A DNA stretch of 23,558 nucleotides from the NCBI GenBank assembly GCA_016126025.1, contig JAEFDA010000078.1, forward strand, positions 1 to 23,558, written 5' to 3'. The translations under genes and the position numbers were made by a program. The notes under the pieces are model-generated. The model had not been told where the DNA came from. It did no database searches and saw only the letters and a program-made list of their open reading frames with translations. Positions within the stretch are counted from its first letter, which is position 1. Each line of letters opens with the position of its first letter. The DNA is from Nitrososphaerota archaeon (GTDB taxonomy: Archaea; Thermoproteota; Nitrososphaeria; Nitrososphaerales; Nitrosopumilaceae). This document shows, piece after piece, positions 1 through 8,005 of the stretch.

Positions 1-3000
1 CCCGCTCCTTCAACCAACCACTCTCCACCTGGGATGTCTCGAGCGTAACCGACATGGCCGGGATGTTCGAGGATGCCTCCTCCTTCAACGGCGATCTCTC
101 CGACTGGGATGTCTCGGACGTAACCGACATGTCCGGCACGTTCAGCGAAGCCCTCTCCTTCAACCAGCCCCTCGACAGCTGGGGCACCTCCTCGGTGACC
201 AGCATGACCGAGATGTTCTCCGGAGCCACATCCTTCAACGGAGGCATCTCCTCTTGGGACACCTCCTCGGTGACCAGCATGAGCGGTATGTTCTGGGGGG
301 CAGGCAAATTCGACAAAGACATCTCCGCCTGGAACGTCTCCTCGGTGACCAGCATGACTGGCATGTTCTGGAACGCTGCCTCTTTCAACCAGCCCCTCGA
401 CATATGGGATGTCTCCTCGGTGACCAGCATGACTGGCATGTTCTTCGGCGCCGACAGCTTCGACCAAGACATCGGGGACTGGGACGTCTCTTCGGTGACC
501 AGCATGAACCGCATGTTCCTCAGCGCCGCCTCCTTCAATCAGCCCCTCGATACTTGGGACGTCTCCTCGGTGACGGACATGTATGCTATGTTCGCCGGCG
601 CCGCCTCCTTCAATCAGCCCCTCGATACCTGGGACGTCTCCTCGGTGACGGACATGTTCTGGATGTTCGACAGCGCCACCGCCTTCAACCAAGACATCTC
701 CTCTTGGGACGTCTCCTCGGTAACCAACATGGCCGGGATGTTCTACAACGCGACCGCCTTCAACCAGCCCCTTGACGGATGGGATGTCTCAACTGTTACC
801 GACATGGCCAGGATGTTCGACTCCGCTTCCTCCTTCGACCAGAATCTCGGCGACTGGTACGTCGCGATCTACAACGCGTCCATCAACAGGGCCGATGTTC
901 CCGGCGTGGTCGGTACCATATCAACCCAGAATCCCTTCCTGGACGACCAGAACCCCACCTATCTGATAGAACCGGGCGGCGACTCTAACCGGTTTGTCAT
1001 AACCGACAGCAACCGCATCAGCATGGTCTCGGCGGCCGCCAACCAGACCTCTTACACGATCACCATCACCGCCTCAGGAGATTCGGTCTTCGAGGACGGC
1101 AACAACCGGCGGACCATCCAGGTGACGCTGGTGGATAGCCCTCACGACACCCCGCCGGCTGCCGACCATGTGAGTCCGGTTATATCGGGACCGAACCCGA
1201 TCTCTGTGGTCTTTGACGGCTCGGGAGGGTTTGATGCCTTGGACGGGGCGAATGACGTGGAGGTGTTCGGGAGCGGGGACCGGACGTATGCTGTAGTTGC
1301 AGCCTTGGAGGATGAAGCGGTCCAGATAATGGATGTCACCGACCCGGCCAATCCGGTCCCCGTCTCGGCGGTCTTTGGCGATTCGGGGGGATTTGCCACC
1401 CTGAGCGTGACTGGCGTGGCCGTATTCGAGAGCGAGAACCGTACGTATGCTATAGCGACCGTCTGGAATAATGATGATAATGGTGTCCAGATCATGGACA
1501 TCACCGACCCGGCCAATCCGGTCCCCGTCTCGGCCGTCTTTGATGGTTCGGGGGGGTTCGACGCCCTGGCCGGTGCGAATGATGTGGTGGTGTTCGGGAG
1601 CGGGGACCGTACATACGCCGTAGTTGCAGCTTGGAATGATAACGCGGTCCAGATTATGGACGTCACCGACCCGGCGCGGCCGGTCCCCGTCTCGGCCGTC
1701 TTTGATGGTTCGGGGGGGTTCGACGCCCTGGCCGGTGCGAATGATATGGCCGTGTTCAGGAGTGGGGACCGGACGTATATCATAGTAGTTGCCTACGACG
1801 ACAACGGTTTCCAGATCATGGACGTCACCGACCCGGCCCGGCCAACCCCCGTCTCGGCGGCCCGAGACGGCGTGGGAGGGTTCACCACCTTAGACGGGGC
1901 GCATGACGTGGCGGTTTTCGGGAGCGGGAACCGGACGTATGCCATAGTGACCGGCGATAATGATGACGGCGTGCAGATCATGGACGTCACCGATCCTGCC
2001 AGCCCGGTCCCGGTCTCGGCGGCCCGAGACGGCTTGAATGAATTCAGAGCGCTAAACGGGGCGACAAACGTGGCGGCTTTCAAGAGCGGGGACCGGACGT
2101 ATGCCATAGTGACCGCTTGGGATGACAACGGCGTGCAGATCATGGACGTCACCGATCCTGCCAGCCCGGTCCCGGTCTCGGCGACCTATGACGGCTCGGC
2201 GGTGCTCGGCGCCTTGAACAGGGCAAATGACGTGGAGGTGTTCGGGAGCGGGGACCGCACCTATGCCATAGTGACCGCCTATGACGATGACGGAGTGCAG
2301 ATCATGGACGTCACCGATCCTGCCAGCCCGGCCTCGTCTACCTTTGGTGATTCGGGAGGGTTCACCGCCTTGAACAGTGCAGAAGACGTAGAGGTGTTCG
2401 GGAGCGGGGACCGGACGTATGCTATAGTGGCTGCCTCATTTGATGATGATGCGGTCCAGATCATGGACATCACCGACCCGGCCAATCCGGCCCCCGTCTC
2501 GGCCGTCACGGATGGTTCGGGGGGGTTCACCGTCCTGTACGGGGCAGAAGACGTGGAGGTGTTCGGGAGCGGGGACCGGACGTATGCTATAGTGGCCGTC
2601 TCGAATAATAATGATCATGTAATCCAGATCATGGACATCACCGACCCGGCCAATCCGGCCCCCGTCTCGGCCGTCTTTGATGGTTCGGGGGGATTTGCCA
2701 CCTTGCGTATTGCAGAAGACGTGGAGGTGTTCGGGAGCGGGGACCGGACGTATGCTATAGTGGCCACCCATGGCAATTCTGGTATCCAGATCATGGACGT
2801 CACTGACCCGGCCCGGCCGGCCCACGCCTCGGCGGTCTCTGTTGCCTGGGACGGATTCGATGCCTTACGCTGGCCTAATGATGTGGAGGTGTTCGGGAGC
2901 GGGGACCGGACGTATGCTATAGTCGCAGCTAGGAGCGACAGTGGAGTCCAGATCATGGACATCACCGACCCGGCCCGGCCGGCCCCCGTCTCGGCCGTCT

Positions 3001-5225
3001 TTGATGGTTCGGAGGGGTTCGATGCCTTGGATTTGGCGAGTGGTGTGGAGGTGTTCGGTAGCGGGGACCGAACGTATGCTATAGTGACCGGCCATAATGA
3101 TGACGGCGTGCAGATCATGGACATCACCGACCCGGTCAATCCGGCCCCCGTCTCGGCCGTCTTTGATGGTTCGGGGGGGTTCGATGCCTTGCACGGGGCG
3201 AATGATGTAGTGGCGTTCGGGAGTGGGAACCGGACGTATGCTATAGTGACTGCCCACAGTGATGGCGGCGTGCAGATCATGGACATCACCGACCCGGCCA
3301 ATCCGGCCCCAGTCTCGGCGGTCTTTGATGGTTCGGGGGGGTTCGACGCCTTGCACGGGGCAGAAGACGTGGAGGTGTTTGGTAGTGGGGACCGGACGTA
3401 CGCGATAGTAGCGTCCAACTGGGATGACGGCGTGCAGATCATGGATATCACCGACCCGGCCAATCCGGCCCCCGTCTCGGCGGTCTTTGATGACCTGGTG
3501 GAGGTTGACATAGAGTCGGGACTGAGCCAAGAATTGGCGGATGCTGTTCTGGCAGCCACGAACAGCACGGAGTTAGCAGGTACAGTGTTCGGGGTCGGGG
3601 ACCGGACGTACGCCGTAGTGGCAACCCTGTATGATAACGCCACGCAGATCATGGACATCACCGACCCAGCCAATCCGGCCCCAGTCTCGGCGGTCTTTGA
3701 TGGCTCAGAGGAGCTCGGCGCCCTGTCCTTTTCGCATGACATGGACGTGTTCGGGAGCGGGGACCGGACGTACGCGATAGTGGCCGACGCGTATGACGGC
3801 AGCGTCCAGATAATGGACATCACCGACCTCGCCAATCCGGCCCCAGTCTCGGTGGTCCTTGACGGCTCGGCGGAGTTCGTTGATGTGGCCAAAGAGATCG
3901 ACGTGGAGTCGTTCGGGGTCGGGGACCGCACGTACGCGATAGTGGCCACCCTGTATGATGGAGGAGTCCACATCATAGACGTCACCGACCCCGCCAATCC
4001 GGCCCCCGTCTCGGCGATCCTTGACGGTCCGGGGGAGCTCGGCGGGGTGAGCGTTCGGCTCGACATGGAGATGTTCGGAGTCGGGGACCGCACGTACGCG
4101 ATAGTGGCCGCTTGGCCGGATGGCGGAGTCCACATCATAGACGTTACCGACCCCGCCAATCCGGCCCTCGTCTCGGCGGTCCATGATGGTTTGGAGCTGG
4201 GTGGATCCTCGTTCGCTCCGTTTGGCGTAGCAGGGAGTGACATAGGCGGCATGGATGCACTGTCGGAGTTGGGCGGATCCTTGTTCGCTCCGTTTGACGT
4301 CGGGGTGTTCGGGAACGGGGACCGCACGTACGCCGTAATGGCCTCAATCTTCAGCATCGGCATCATGGACATCACCGACCCGACAAATCCGTCCCCCGTC
4401 CAGCAGGAGGCAGCCAAGGATCTGCTGGGACCCTATGCATTGCTTGTGCCGTCCTATATGGACGTGTTCGGGGGAGACCGCACGTACGCCATGATAACAA
4501 CCGCAATCGGAGGGTTCCACATCATCATAGACATCACAGACCCAGCCAACCCGACACTGGTCTGGCCTGGCGATGGCTCCCAAGACGGGCTCGGCCTGGC
4601 GTTCACTGCGCTTTTCGCCGGCTTGCTTGGCGGAGGCGACATGGGCGATGGCATGCCCAATGCGTCCCCGGGCATTACGCTTCTTGCGGACGTGTTTGGG
4701 GACGGAGAACGCACGTATGCAATAGCATCATTTTTGCCTACCGGTACCAGAATAATGGACATCACCGACCCCTCCAACCCGGTACTCGTCTCGATGGACC
4801 TTGGTCTTGTACGGGCTTACCTGAGTAGTGCATACCAAGGCGGGGCGGACCTACCTTCGTCTGTGATCCTGAAGGCGCACCCATTTCAGATGGAGCTGGG
4901 CGGGGCGGACCTGAGGGGTGAGGATCTGAGGGGTGAGGATCTAATCGGGGTGGACCTGAGCGGGGCGGACCTAGCTTGGGTGGACCTGAGCGGGGCGGAC
5001 CTGACAGGTGCGGACCTGAGTCGTGCTAGCTTGTCTCGGGCGAACCTGGCCGGATCGGACCTGACCGGGGCGGACCTAGCCTTTGCGTACCTGGTAGACG
5101 CGGACCTGAGCGGCGCGAACTTGACAGGCGCAGACCTGACCGGGGCGGACCTGACCGGGGCTAAACTACGCGGCGCGGACTTGACTCTGACAAGCATAGA
5201 TTCAGCGGTCTTTGACCCGCCCTAG
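1..5225 (+). CDS. Giant BspA/LVIVD/pentapeptide repeat protein, probable surface adhesin (5' partial)
   Basis: The frame is open from base 3 with repeats already running, so the true start lies upstream; about 1740 residues are visible. Domains in order are 12 BspA/DUF285-type repeats of 25 residues (F-N-Q-P-L-D-x-W-D-V-S-S-V-T-x-M-x-x-M-F pattern, nt 3-870), a linker of about 85 residues resembling a cadherin/calx-beta-like fold (nt 890-1150), 21 copies of an I-M-D-(V/I)-T-D-P motif in about 54-residue LVIVD-like repeats, each with a G-D-R-T-Y-A-(I/V)-V strand (nt 1200-4800), and 19 A(D/N)LxG pentapeptides (nt 4905-5190). LVIVD repeats are thought to form beta-propellers and pentapeptides a right-handed beta-helix. 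BspA-type repeats are common in cell-surface binding proteins. No C-terminal membrane anchor is seen, and the signal peptide, if any, is outside the window. The surface role is inferred. Stop TAG at 5223-5225. Confidence 0.85.
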   Translation, partial: RSFNQPLSTWDVSSVTDMAGMFEDASSFNGDLSDWDVSDVTDMSGTFSEALSFNQPLDSWGTSSVTSMTEMFSGATSFNGGISSWDTSSVTSMSGMFWGAGKFDKDISAWNVSSVTSMTGMFWNAASFNQPLDIWDVSSVTSMTGMFFGADSFDQDIGDWDVSSVTSMNRMFLSAASFNQPLDTWDVSSVTDMYAMFAGAASFNQPLDTWDVSSVTDMFWMFDSATAFNQDISSWDVSSVTNMAGMFYNATAFNQPLDGWDVSTVTDMARMFDSASSFDQNLGDWYVAIYNASINRADVPGVVGTISTQNPFLDDQNPTYLIEPGGDSNRFVITDSNRISMVSAAANQTSYTITITASGDSVFEDGNNRRTIQVTLVDSPHDTPPAADHVSPVISGPNPISVVFDGSGGFDALDGANDVEVFGSGDRTYAVVAALEDEAVQIMDVTDPANPVPVSAVFGDSGGFATLSVTGVAVFESENRTYAIATVWNNDDNGVQIMDITDPANPVPVSAVFDGSGGFDALAGANDVVVFGSGDRTYAVVAAWNDNAVQIMDVTDPARPVPVSAVFDGSGGFDALAGANDMAVFRSGDRTYIIVVAYDDNGFQIMDVTDPARPTPVSAARDGVGGFTTLDGAHDVAVFGSGNRTYAIVTGDNDDGVQIMDVTDPASPVPVSAARDGLNEFRALNGATNVAAFKSGDRTYAIVTAWDDNGVQIMDVTDPASPVPVSATYDGSAVLGALNRANDVEVFGSGDRTYAIVTAYDDDGVQIMDVTDPASPASSTFGDSGGFTALNSAEDVEVFGSGDRTYAIVAASFDDDAVQIMDITDPANPAPVSAVTDGSGGFTVLYGAEDVEVFGSGDRTYAIVAVSNNNDHVIQIMDITDPANPAPVSAVFDGSGGFATLRIAEDVEVFGSGDRTYAIVATHGNSGIQIMDVTDPARPAHASAVSVAWDGFDALRWPNDVEVFGSGDRTYAIVAARSDSGVQIMDITDPARPAPVSAVFDGSEGFDALDLASGVEVFGSGDRTYAIVTGHNDDGVQIMDITDPVNPAPVSAVFDGSGGFDALHGANDVVAFGSGNRTYAIVTAHSDGGVQIMDITDPANPAPVSAVFDGSGGFDALHGAEDVEVFGSGDRTYAIVASNWDDGVQIMDITDPANPAPVSAVFDDLVEVDIESGLSQELADAVLAATNSTELAGTVFGVGDRTYAVVATLYDNATQIMDITDPANPAPVSAVFDGSEELGALSFSHDMDVFGSGDRTYAIVADAYDGSVQIMDITDLANPAPVSVVLDGSAEFVDVAKEIDVESFGVGDRTYAIVATLYDGGVHIIDVTDPANPAPVSAILDGPGELGGVSVRLDMEMFGVGDRTYAIVAAWPDGGVHIIDVTDPANPALVSAVHDGLELGGSSFAPFGVAGSDIGGMDALSELGGSLFAPFDVGVFGNGDRTYAVMASIFSIGIMDITDPTNPSPVQQEAAKDLLGPYALLVPSYMDVFGGDRTYAMITTAIGGFHIIIDITDPANPTLVWPGDGSQDGLGLAFTALFAGLLGGGDMGDGMPNASPGITLLADVFGDGERTYAIASFLPTGTRIMDITDPSNPVLVSMDLGLVRAYLSSAYQGGADLPSSVILKAHPFQMELGGADLRGEDLRGEDLIGVDLSGADLAWVDLSGADLTGADLSRASLSRANLAGSDLTGADLAFAYLVDADLSGANLTGADLTGADLTGAKLRGADLTLTSIDSAVFDPP
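3..870 (+). repeat. 75-nt tandem repeats encoding BspA/DUF285 units
   Basis: Twelve in-frame units of 25 codons. Some neighbours are almost identical at the DNA level: 523-582 and 598-657 differ at one base (554 versus 629), which points to recent duplication or gene conversion. Confidence 0.85.
1200..4800 (+). repeat. About 162-nt tandem repeats encoding LVIVD-type beta-propeller units
   Basis: Twenty-one copies of the I-(M/I)-D-(V/I)-T-D-P motif. The standard spacing is about 54 codons; copies near the 3' end carry insertions (around 3490-3590, 4195-4300 and 4560-4690). Bases 1518-1583 and 1680-1745 are identical over 66 nt at exactly 162-nt spacing. Confidence 0.85.
4905..5190 (+). repeat. 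15-nt pentapeptide-repeat array
   Basis: Nineteen consecutive five-residue units of the A(D/N/E)LxG type, mostly encoded by variants of GCGGACCTGAGCGGG. Leu is invariant at the central position of every unit, as required for a pentapeptide beta-helix. Confidence 0.85.
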
Positions 5226-5408
5226 TGTGCCCGGATGCGTACAGTCCGGCTTATGCCGGCGCCATACCGGTGACTTGCTGGCGGGGTGCGGCGAAGATGT
5301 TGTGTTGCACATTCGCTATCACGCACCTACATTGGCGGGGTGATTCCTGTAGATCCCCGCAGCCACCCTGACTCGGATCCCGCATCGCCACTCTGTAACG
5401 GTTCACGA

Positions 5409-5415
5409 TTAAATA
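5409..5415 (+). promoter_or_regulatory. TATA box of cofGH
   Basis: TTAAATA is centred 26 nt upstream of the TTG at 5438, the spacing expected if transcription starts at the start codon (leaderless mRNA). This supports the TTG start. The upstream stretch 5226-5408 holds a small CCGGC-ttat-GCCGG hairpin at 5246-5259 and no gene. Confidence 0.6.
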
Positions 5416-5437
5416 GAATGGCACCGGCCGCTACGCG

Positions 5438-6604
5438 TTGAGCAGGCTGGCGCTGGACTCCGGATCCCCCGAACACATACGCGACGGCGAGCCGTCCGTC
5501 GACGACCTCCTCAGAACATACCGGAAGGCCCTGGCCGACCCCGCCGAACTCTTTGCGGCCGCCACGCGCCTGAGGGACACCCTCAAGGGCAGGACCATCA
5601 CCTTCTCCAAAAAGGCGTTCTTCAACGTGGTAAACCTGTGCAGCGACACGTGCACATACTGCACCTACAAGTCCGAGCCCTCCCAGGCCAAACTCTCCAT
5701 GATGGATATGGACACGATAGATTCCATGATACGCGCCGCCCGCCGGTGCGGCTGCGTGGAGGCGCTGCTGGTGACCGGTGAGCGGCCCGAGGCCAGATAC
5801 CCCCAGGCCCGGGACTGGCTCAGAAGCGAGGGGTTCTCCTCCACCCCCGAATACCTGGCCGACATATCTGAGCGGTGCCTGGACGCGGGGCTCTTTCCCC
5901 ACACCAACGCCGGGAACCTGGAACCTGACGAGATGCGGCTGCTATCCCGGACCAACGCGTCGCTGGGGCTGATGCTGGAGAGCTCCAGCGACCGTCTGGC
6001 ATCAGAGGGCATGCCCCACCGCCTGGCCCCCAGCAAGATTCCCGCCCGGCGCATCGCCGTCCTGGAGGAGGCCGGAAGGCTGGGCATTCCCATGACTACG
6101 GGAATACTGGCAGGCATAGGCGAGACCGCCCGCGAAGCCGTCGAGTCGCTGCTGGCCATAAGGGAGCTGCACCAAAAATACGGCCACATACAGGAGGTCA
6201 TACTGCAGAACTTTGCACCCAAGCGCGACACGGCCATGAGGGGCCATCCGGCGGCCGGCGGGCGCCCGTTCATGATTCTGGTGGCCCTCGCCAGAACCAT
6301 AATGCCGAACATGAACATACAGGTACCGCCCAACCTCTCCCCGCACTCGTACCGCGGCCACATACGGGCCGGAATCAACGACTGGGGCGGCATCTCCCCG
6401 CTCACTCCGGACTACGTCAACCCCGAGTTCCCGTGGCCGGCCATACCCGACGTGGAGGCCGGGTGCCGCAACATGGGGTACCGCCTGGCTTGCAGGTTTC
6501 CCATATACCCCGAGTTCATGCACATGGCAGACCGGCGCATTACAGACAGGATGGCGGCCGTCTCAGACGGCCGCGGACTGGTGGAGGAGGGGCGTTGGCG
6601 CTGA
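5438..6604 (+). CDS. cofG: FO synthase subunit 1 (radical SAM), CofG
   Basis: CofG acts with CofH to make 7,8-didemethyl-8-hydroxy-5-deazariboflavin (FO), the chromophore of coenzyme F420, by radical SAM chemistry in the cytoplasm. The 388-aa product has the family's length and a radical SAM cluster motif with Cys68, Cys72 and Cys75 (C-x3-C-x2-C) preceded by N-V-V-N-L. Downstream it has the G-E-R-P-E segment, the L-E-S-S-S-D segment and a conserved N-L-S-P region typical of CofG. The start is TTG at 5438, 26 nt from a TATA box. The 3' end overlaps cofH by 10 nt, so the two subunits are translationally linked. Split CofG/CofH is usual in archaea, whereas actinobacteria have a fused FbiC. Confidence 0.93.
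   Translation: MSRLALDSGSPEHIRDGEPSVDDLLRTYRKALADPAELFAAATRLRDTLKGRTITFSKKAFFNVVNLCSDTCTYCTYKSEPSQAKLSMMDMDTIDSMIRAARRCGCVEALLVTGERPEARYPQARDWLRSEGFSSTPEYLADISERCLDAGLFPHTNAGNLEPDEMRLLSRTNASLGLMLESSSDRLASEGMPHRLAPSKIPARRIAVLEEAGRLGIPMTTGILAGIGETAREAVESLLAIRELHQKYGHIQEVILQNFAPKRDTAMRGHPAAGGRPFMILVALARTIMPNMNIQVPPNLSPHSYRGHIRAGINDWGGISPLTPDYVNPEFPWPAIPDVEAGCRNMGYRLACRFPIYPEFMHMADRRITDRMAAVSDGRGLVEEGRWR
6583..6587 (+). promoter_or_regulatory. Shine-Dalgarno deciding the cofH start
   Basis: GGAGG within the 3' end of cofG sits 7 nt before TTG 6595. No comparable site precedes the alternative ATG at 6622. Confidence 0.55.
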
Positions 6605-7884
6605 GCTCCCGCACCGACGCCATGTTCCGGGAGGCCGACCCCGCCATAGCCGCCGCACTGGAGAGGGCCCTCTCCGGCTCGGAGATAAGCGTGGAGGAGG
6701 GCACCAAGCTGTACTCGGCCCGGGGCACGTCATTCCACCTGGTGGGGATGGTCGCCGACGAGGTCCGCCGGCGCAAGGCCGGGGACACCGTAACCTACGT
6801 GGTCAACCGCAACATCAACTTTACCAACGTGTGCGTCAAGCAGTGCGGGTTCTGCGCCTTCAGCAGGGACTTTAGGGAGGAGGAGGGATACATGCTGCCC
6901 ATCCCGGAGATAGTCCGAAGGGCCAAGGAGGCCCACCGCCTGGGCGCCACCGAGGTGTGCATACAGGCCGGGCTGCCGCCGGACATGGAGCCGGGCACCT
7001 ACGAGGACATATGCCGGGCCATAAAGGGCGAGATGCCCGACATCCACATACACGGGTTCTCCCCCGAGGAGGTGCTGTACGGGGCCCAGAGATCAAATAC
7101 ATCCATACGCGAGTACCTGGCTCGTCTCAAGGAGGCCGGCGTGGACACCCTGCCGGGCACCTCAGCGGAGATACTAGACCAGCCCCTCCGGGACACGATA
7201 TCCCCCGGGAGGATCACCGTGCAGAATTGGAAGGAGGTCATACGGACCGCCCACTCCCTGGGCATAAGGACCACCGCCACCATGATGTTCGGACACATGG
7301 AGAGCATACCCCAGCGGGTGCGGCACCTCAAGACCATCCGCGACATCCAGAAGGAGACCGGCGGCTTTACCGAGTTCGTGCCGCTGAACTTCATAGCCGA
7401 GGAGGCGCCCATGTACCGGCGCCGGCTGCACCATTCCATCAGGGACGGCGCCGACGGCCTTGATGTCCTGCTGACGCACGCCATATCCAGGATAATGCTG
7501 CACAACATAGACAACCTGCAGATGTCATGGGTCAAGGAGGGGGACAGGATGTCCCAGCTGCTGCTGATGTGGGGGGCCAACGACTTTGGTGGCACCCTCA
7601 TAAACGAGAGCATATCGACGGCGGCCGGGGCGCGGCACGGCCAGCTGCTGACACCGTCCCGCATACGCGCCCTTATACGAGAAATGGGGCGCCGCCCCGC
7701 CGAGCGCACCACCACATATGGCATCAGGCGCCGCTTCGACGCGGCGGATCCGGCCGAGCCGCTGGACGCGGCGGATCCGGCCGCGTTCGGCTCGTACGCC
7801 CAGCTGATCAAGATAGACAGGTTCAGGTACTCCAACCCCCGGGACCGGCGGGGAACGGGCCGGGATTCTGCCCGCAGCACGTGA
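6595..7884 (+). CDS. cofH: FO synthase subunit 2 (radical SAM), CofH
   Basis: CofH is the partner of CofG. It is the radical SAM subunit that joins the 4-hydroxybenzyl group of tyrosine to the ribityl-uracil precursor, giving the substrate that CofG cyclises. The predicted protein is 429 aa from TTG 6595, with the cluster motif at Cys80, Cys84 and Cys87 in the N-F-T-N-V-C-V-K-Q-C-G-F-C context diagnostic of CofH. It also has the H-G-F-S-P-E-E and L-P-G-T-S-A-E-I motifs. The frame is open further upstream inside cofG, but that sequence is just cofG out of frame; the TTG with a GGAGG 7 nt ahead is the likely start (alternative ATG 6622). The C-terminal tail carries an in-frame 27-nt duplication (7738-7755 and 7765-7782). 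Confidence 0.93.
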   Translation: MALSSRTDAMFREADPAIAAALERALSGSEISVEEGTKLYSARGTSFHLVGMVADEVRRRKAGDTVTYVVNRNINFTNVCVKQCGFCAFSRDFREEEGYMLPIPEIVRRAKEAHRLGATEVCIQAGLPPDMEPGTYEDICRAIKGEMPDIHIHGFSPEEVLYGAQRSNTSIREYLARLKEAGVDTLPGTSAEILDQPLRDTISPGRITVQNWKEVIRTAHSLGIRTTATMMFGHMESIPQRVRHLKTIRDIQKETGGFTEFVPLNFIAEEAPMYRRRLHHSIRDGADGLDVLLTHAISRIMLHNIDNLQMSWVKEGDRMSQLLLMWGANDFGGTLINESISTAAGARHGQLLTPSRIRALIREMGRRPAERTTTYGIRRRFDAADPAEPLDAADPAAFGSYAQLIKIDRFRYSNPRDRRGTGRDSARST

Positions 7885-7914
7885 TCCAGTGCGGGCGGTA
7901 CTGCGCGCGGCCGG

Positions 7915-7944
7915 GCGGCGGGGAACTGCCGGGCGCCGCTTTAT
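7915..7944 (+). terminator. Possible terminator after cofH
   Basis: GCGGCG (7915-7920) and CGCCGC (7934-7939) can form a hairpin and are followed by TTTAT. It lies between the convergent cofH and nirK-like genes. Archaeal termination relies mainly on T-runs, so the hairpin's role is uncertain. Confidence 0.35.
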
Positions 7945-7988
7945 AGCAGATCCTGAAGGCATACCGAACATACGGCCGGTGCCAAGAC

Positions 7989-7993
7989 AAAAA
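7989..7993 (-). terminator. T-run downstream of the nirK-like gene
   Basis: On the minus strand, TTTTT in a T-rich setting lies about 13 nt after the stop codon, the usual form of an archaeal oligo-T terminator. Confidence 0.35.
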
Positions 7994-8005
7994 CAAGAAT
8001 TCAGG

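Noticed and set aside
2615..4417. 600-codon open frame antisense to the adhesin repeats
   Set aside because: It is the mirror of the tandem repeats (same 162-nt period), with no promoter or start signal; the sense strand has recognisable domains.
5665..6405. Long minus-strand frames inside cofG and cofH
   Set aside because: Shadows of well-identified radical SAM genes.
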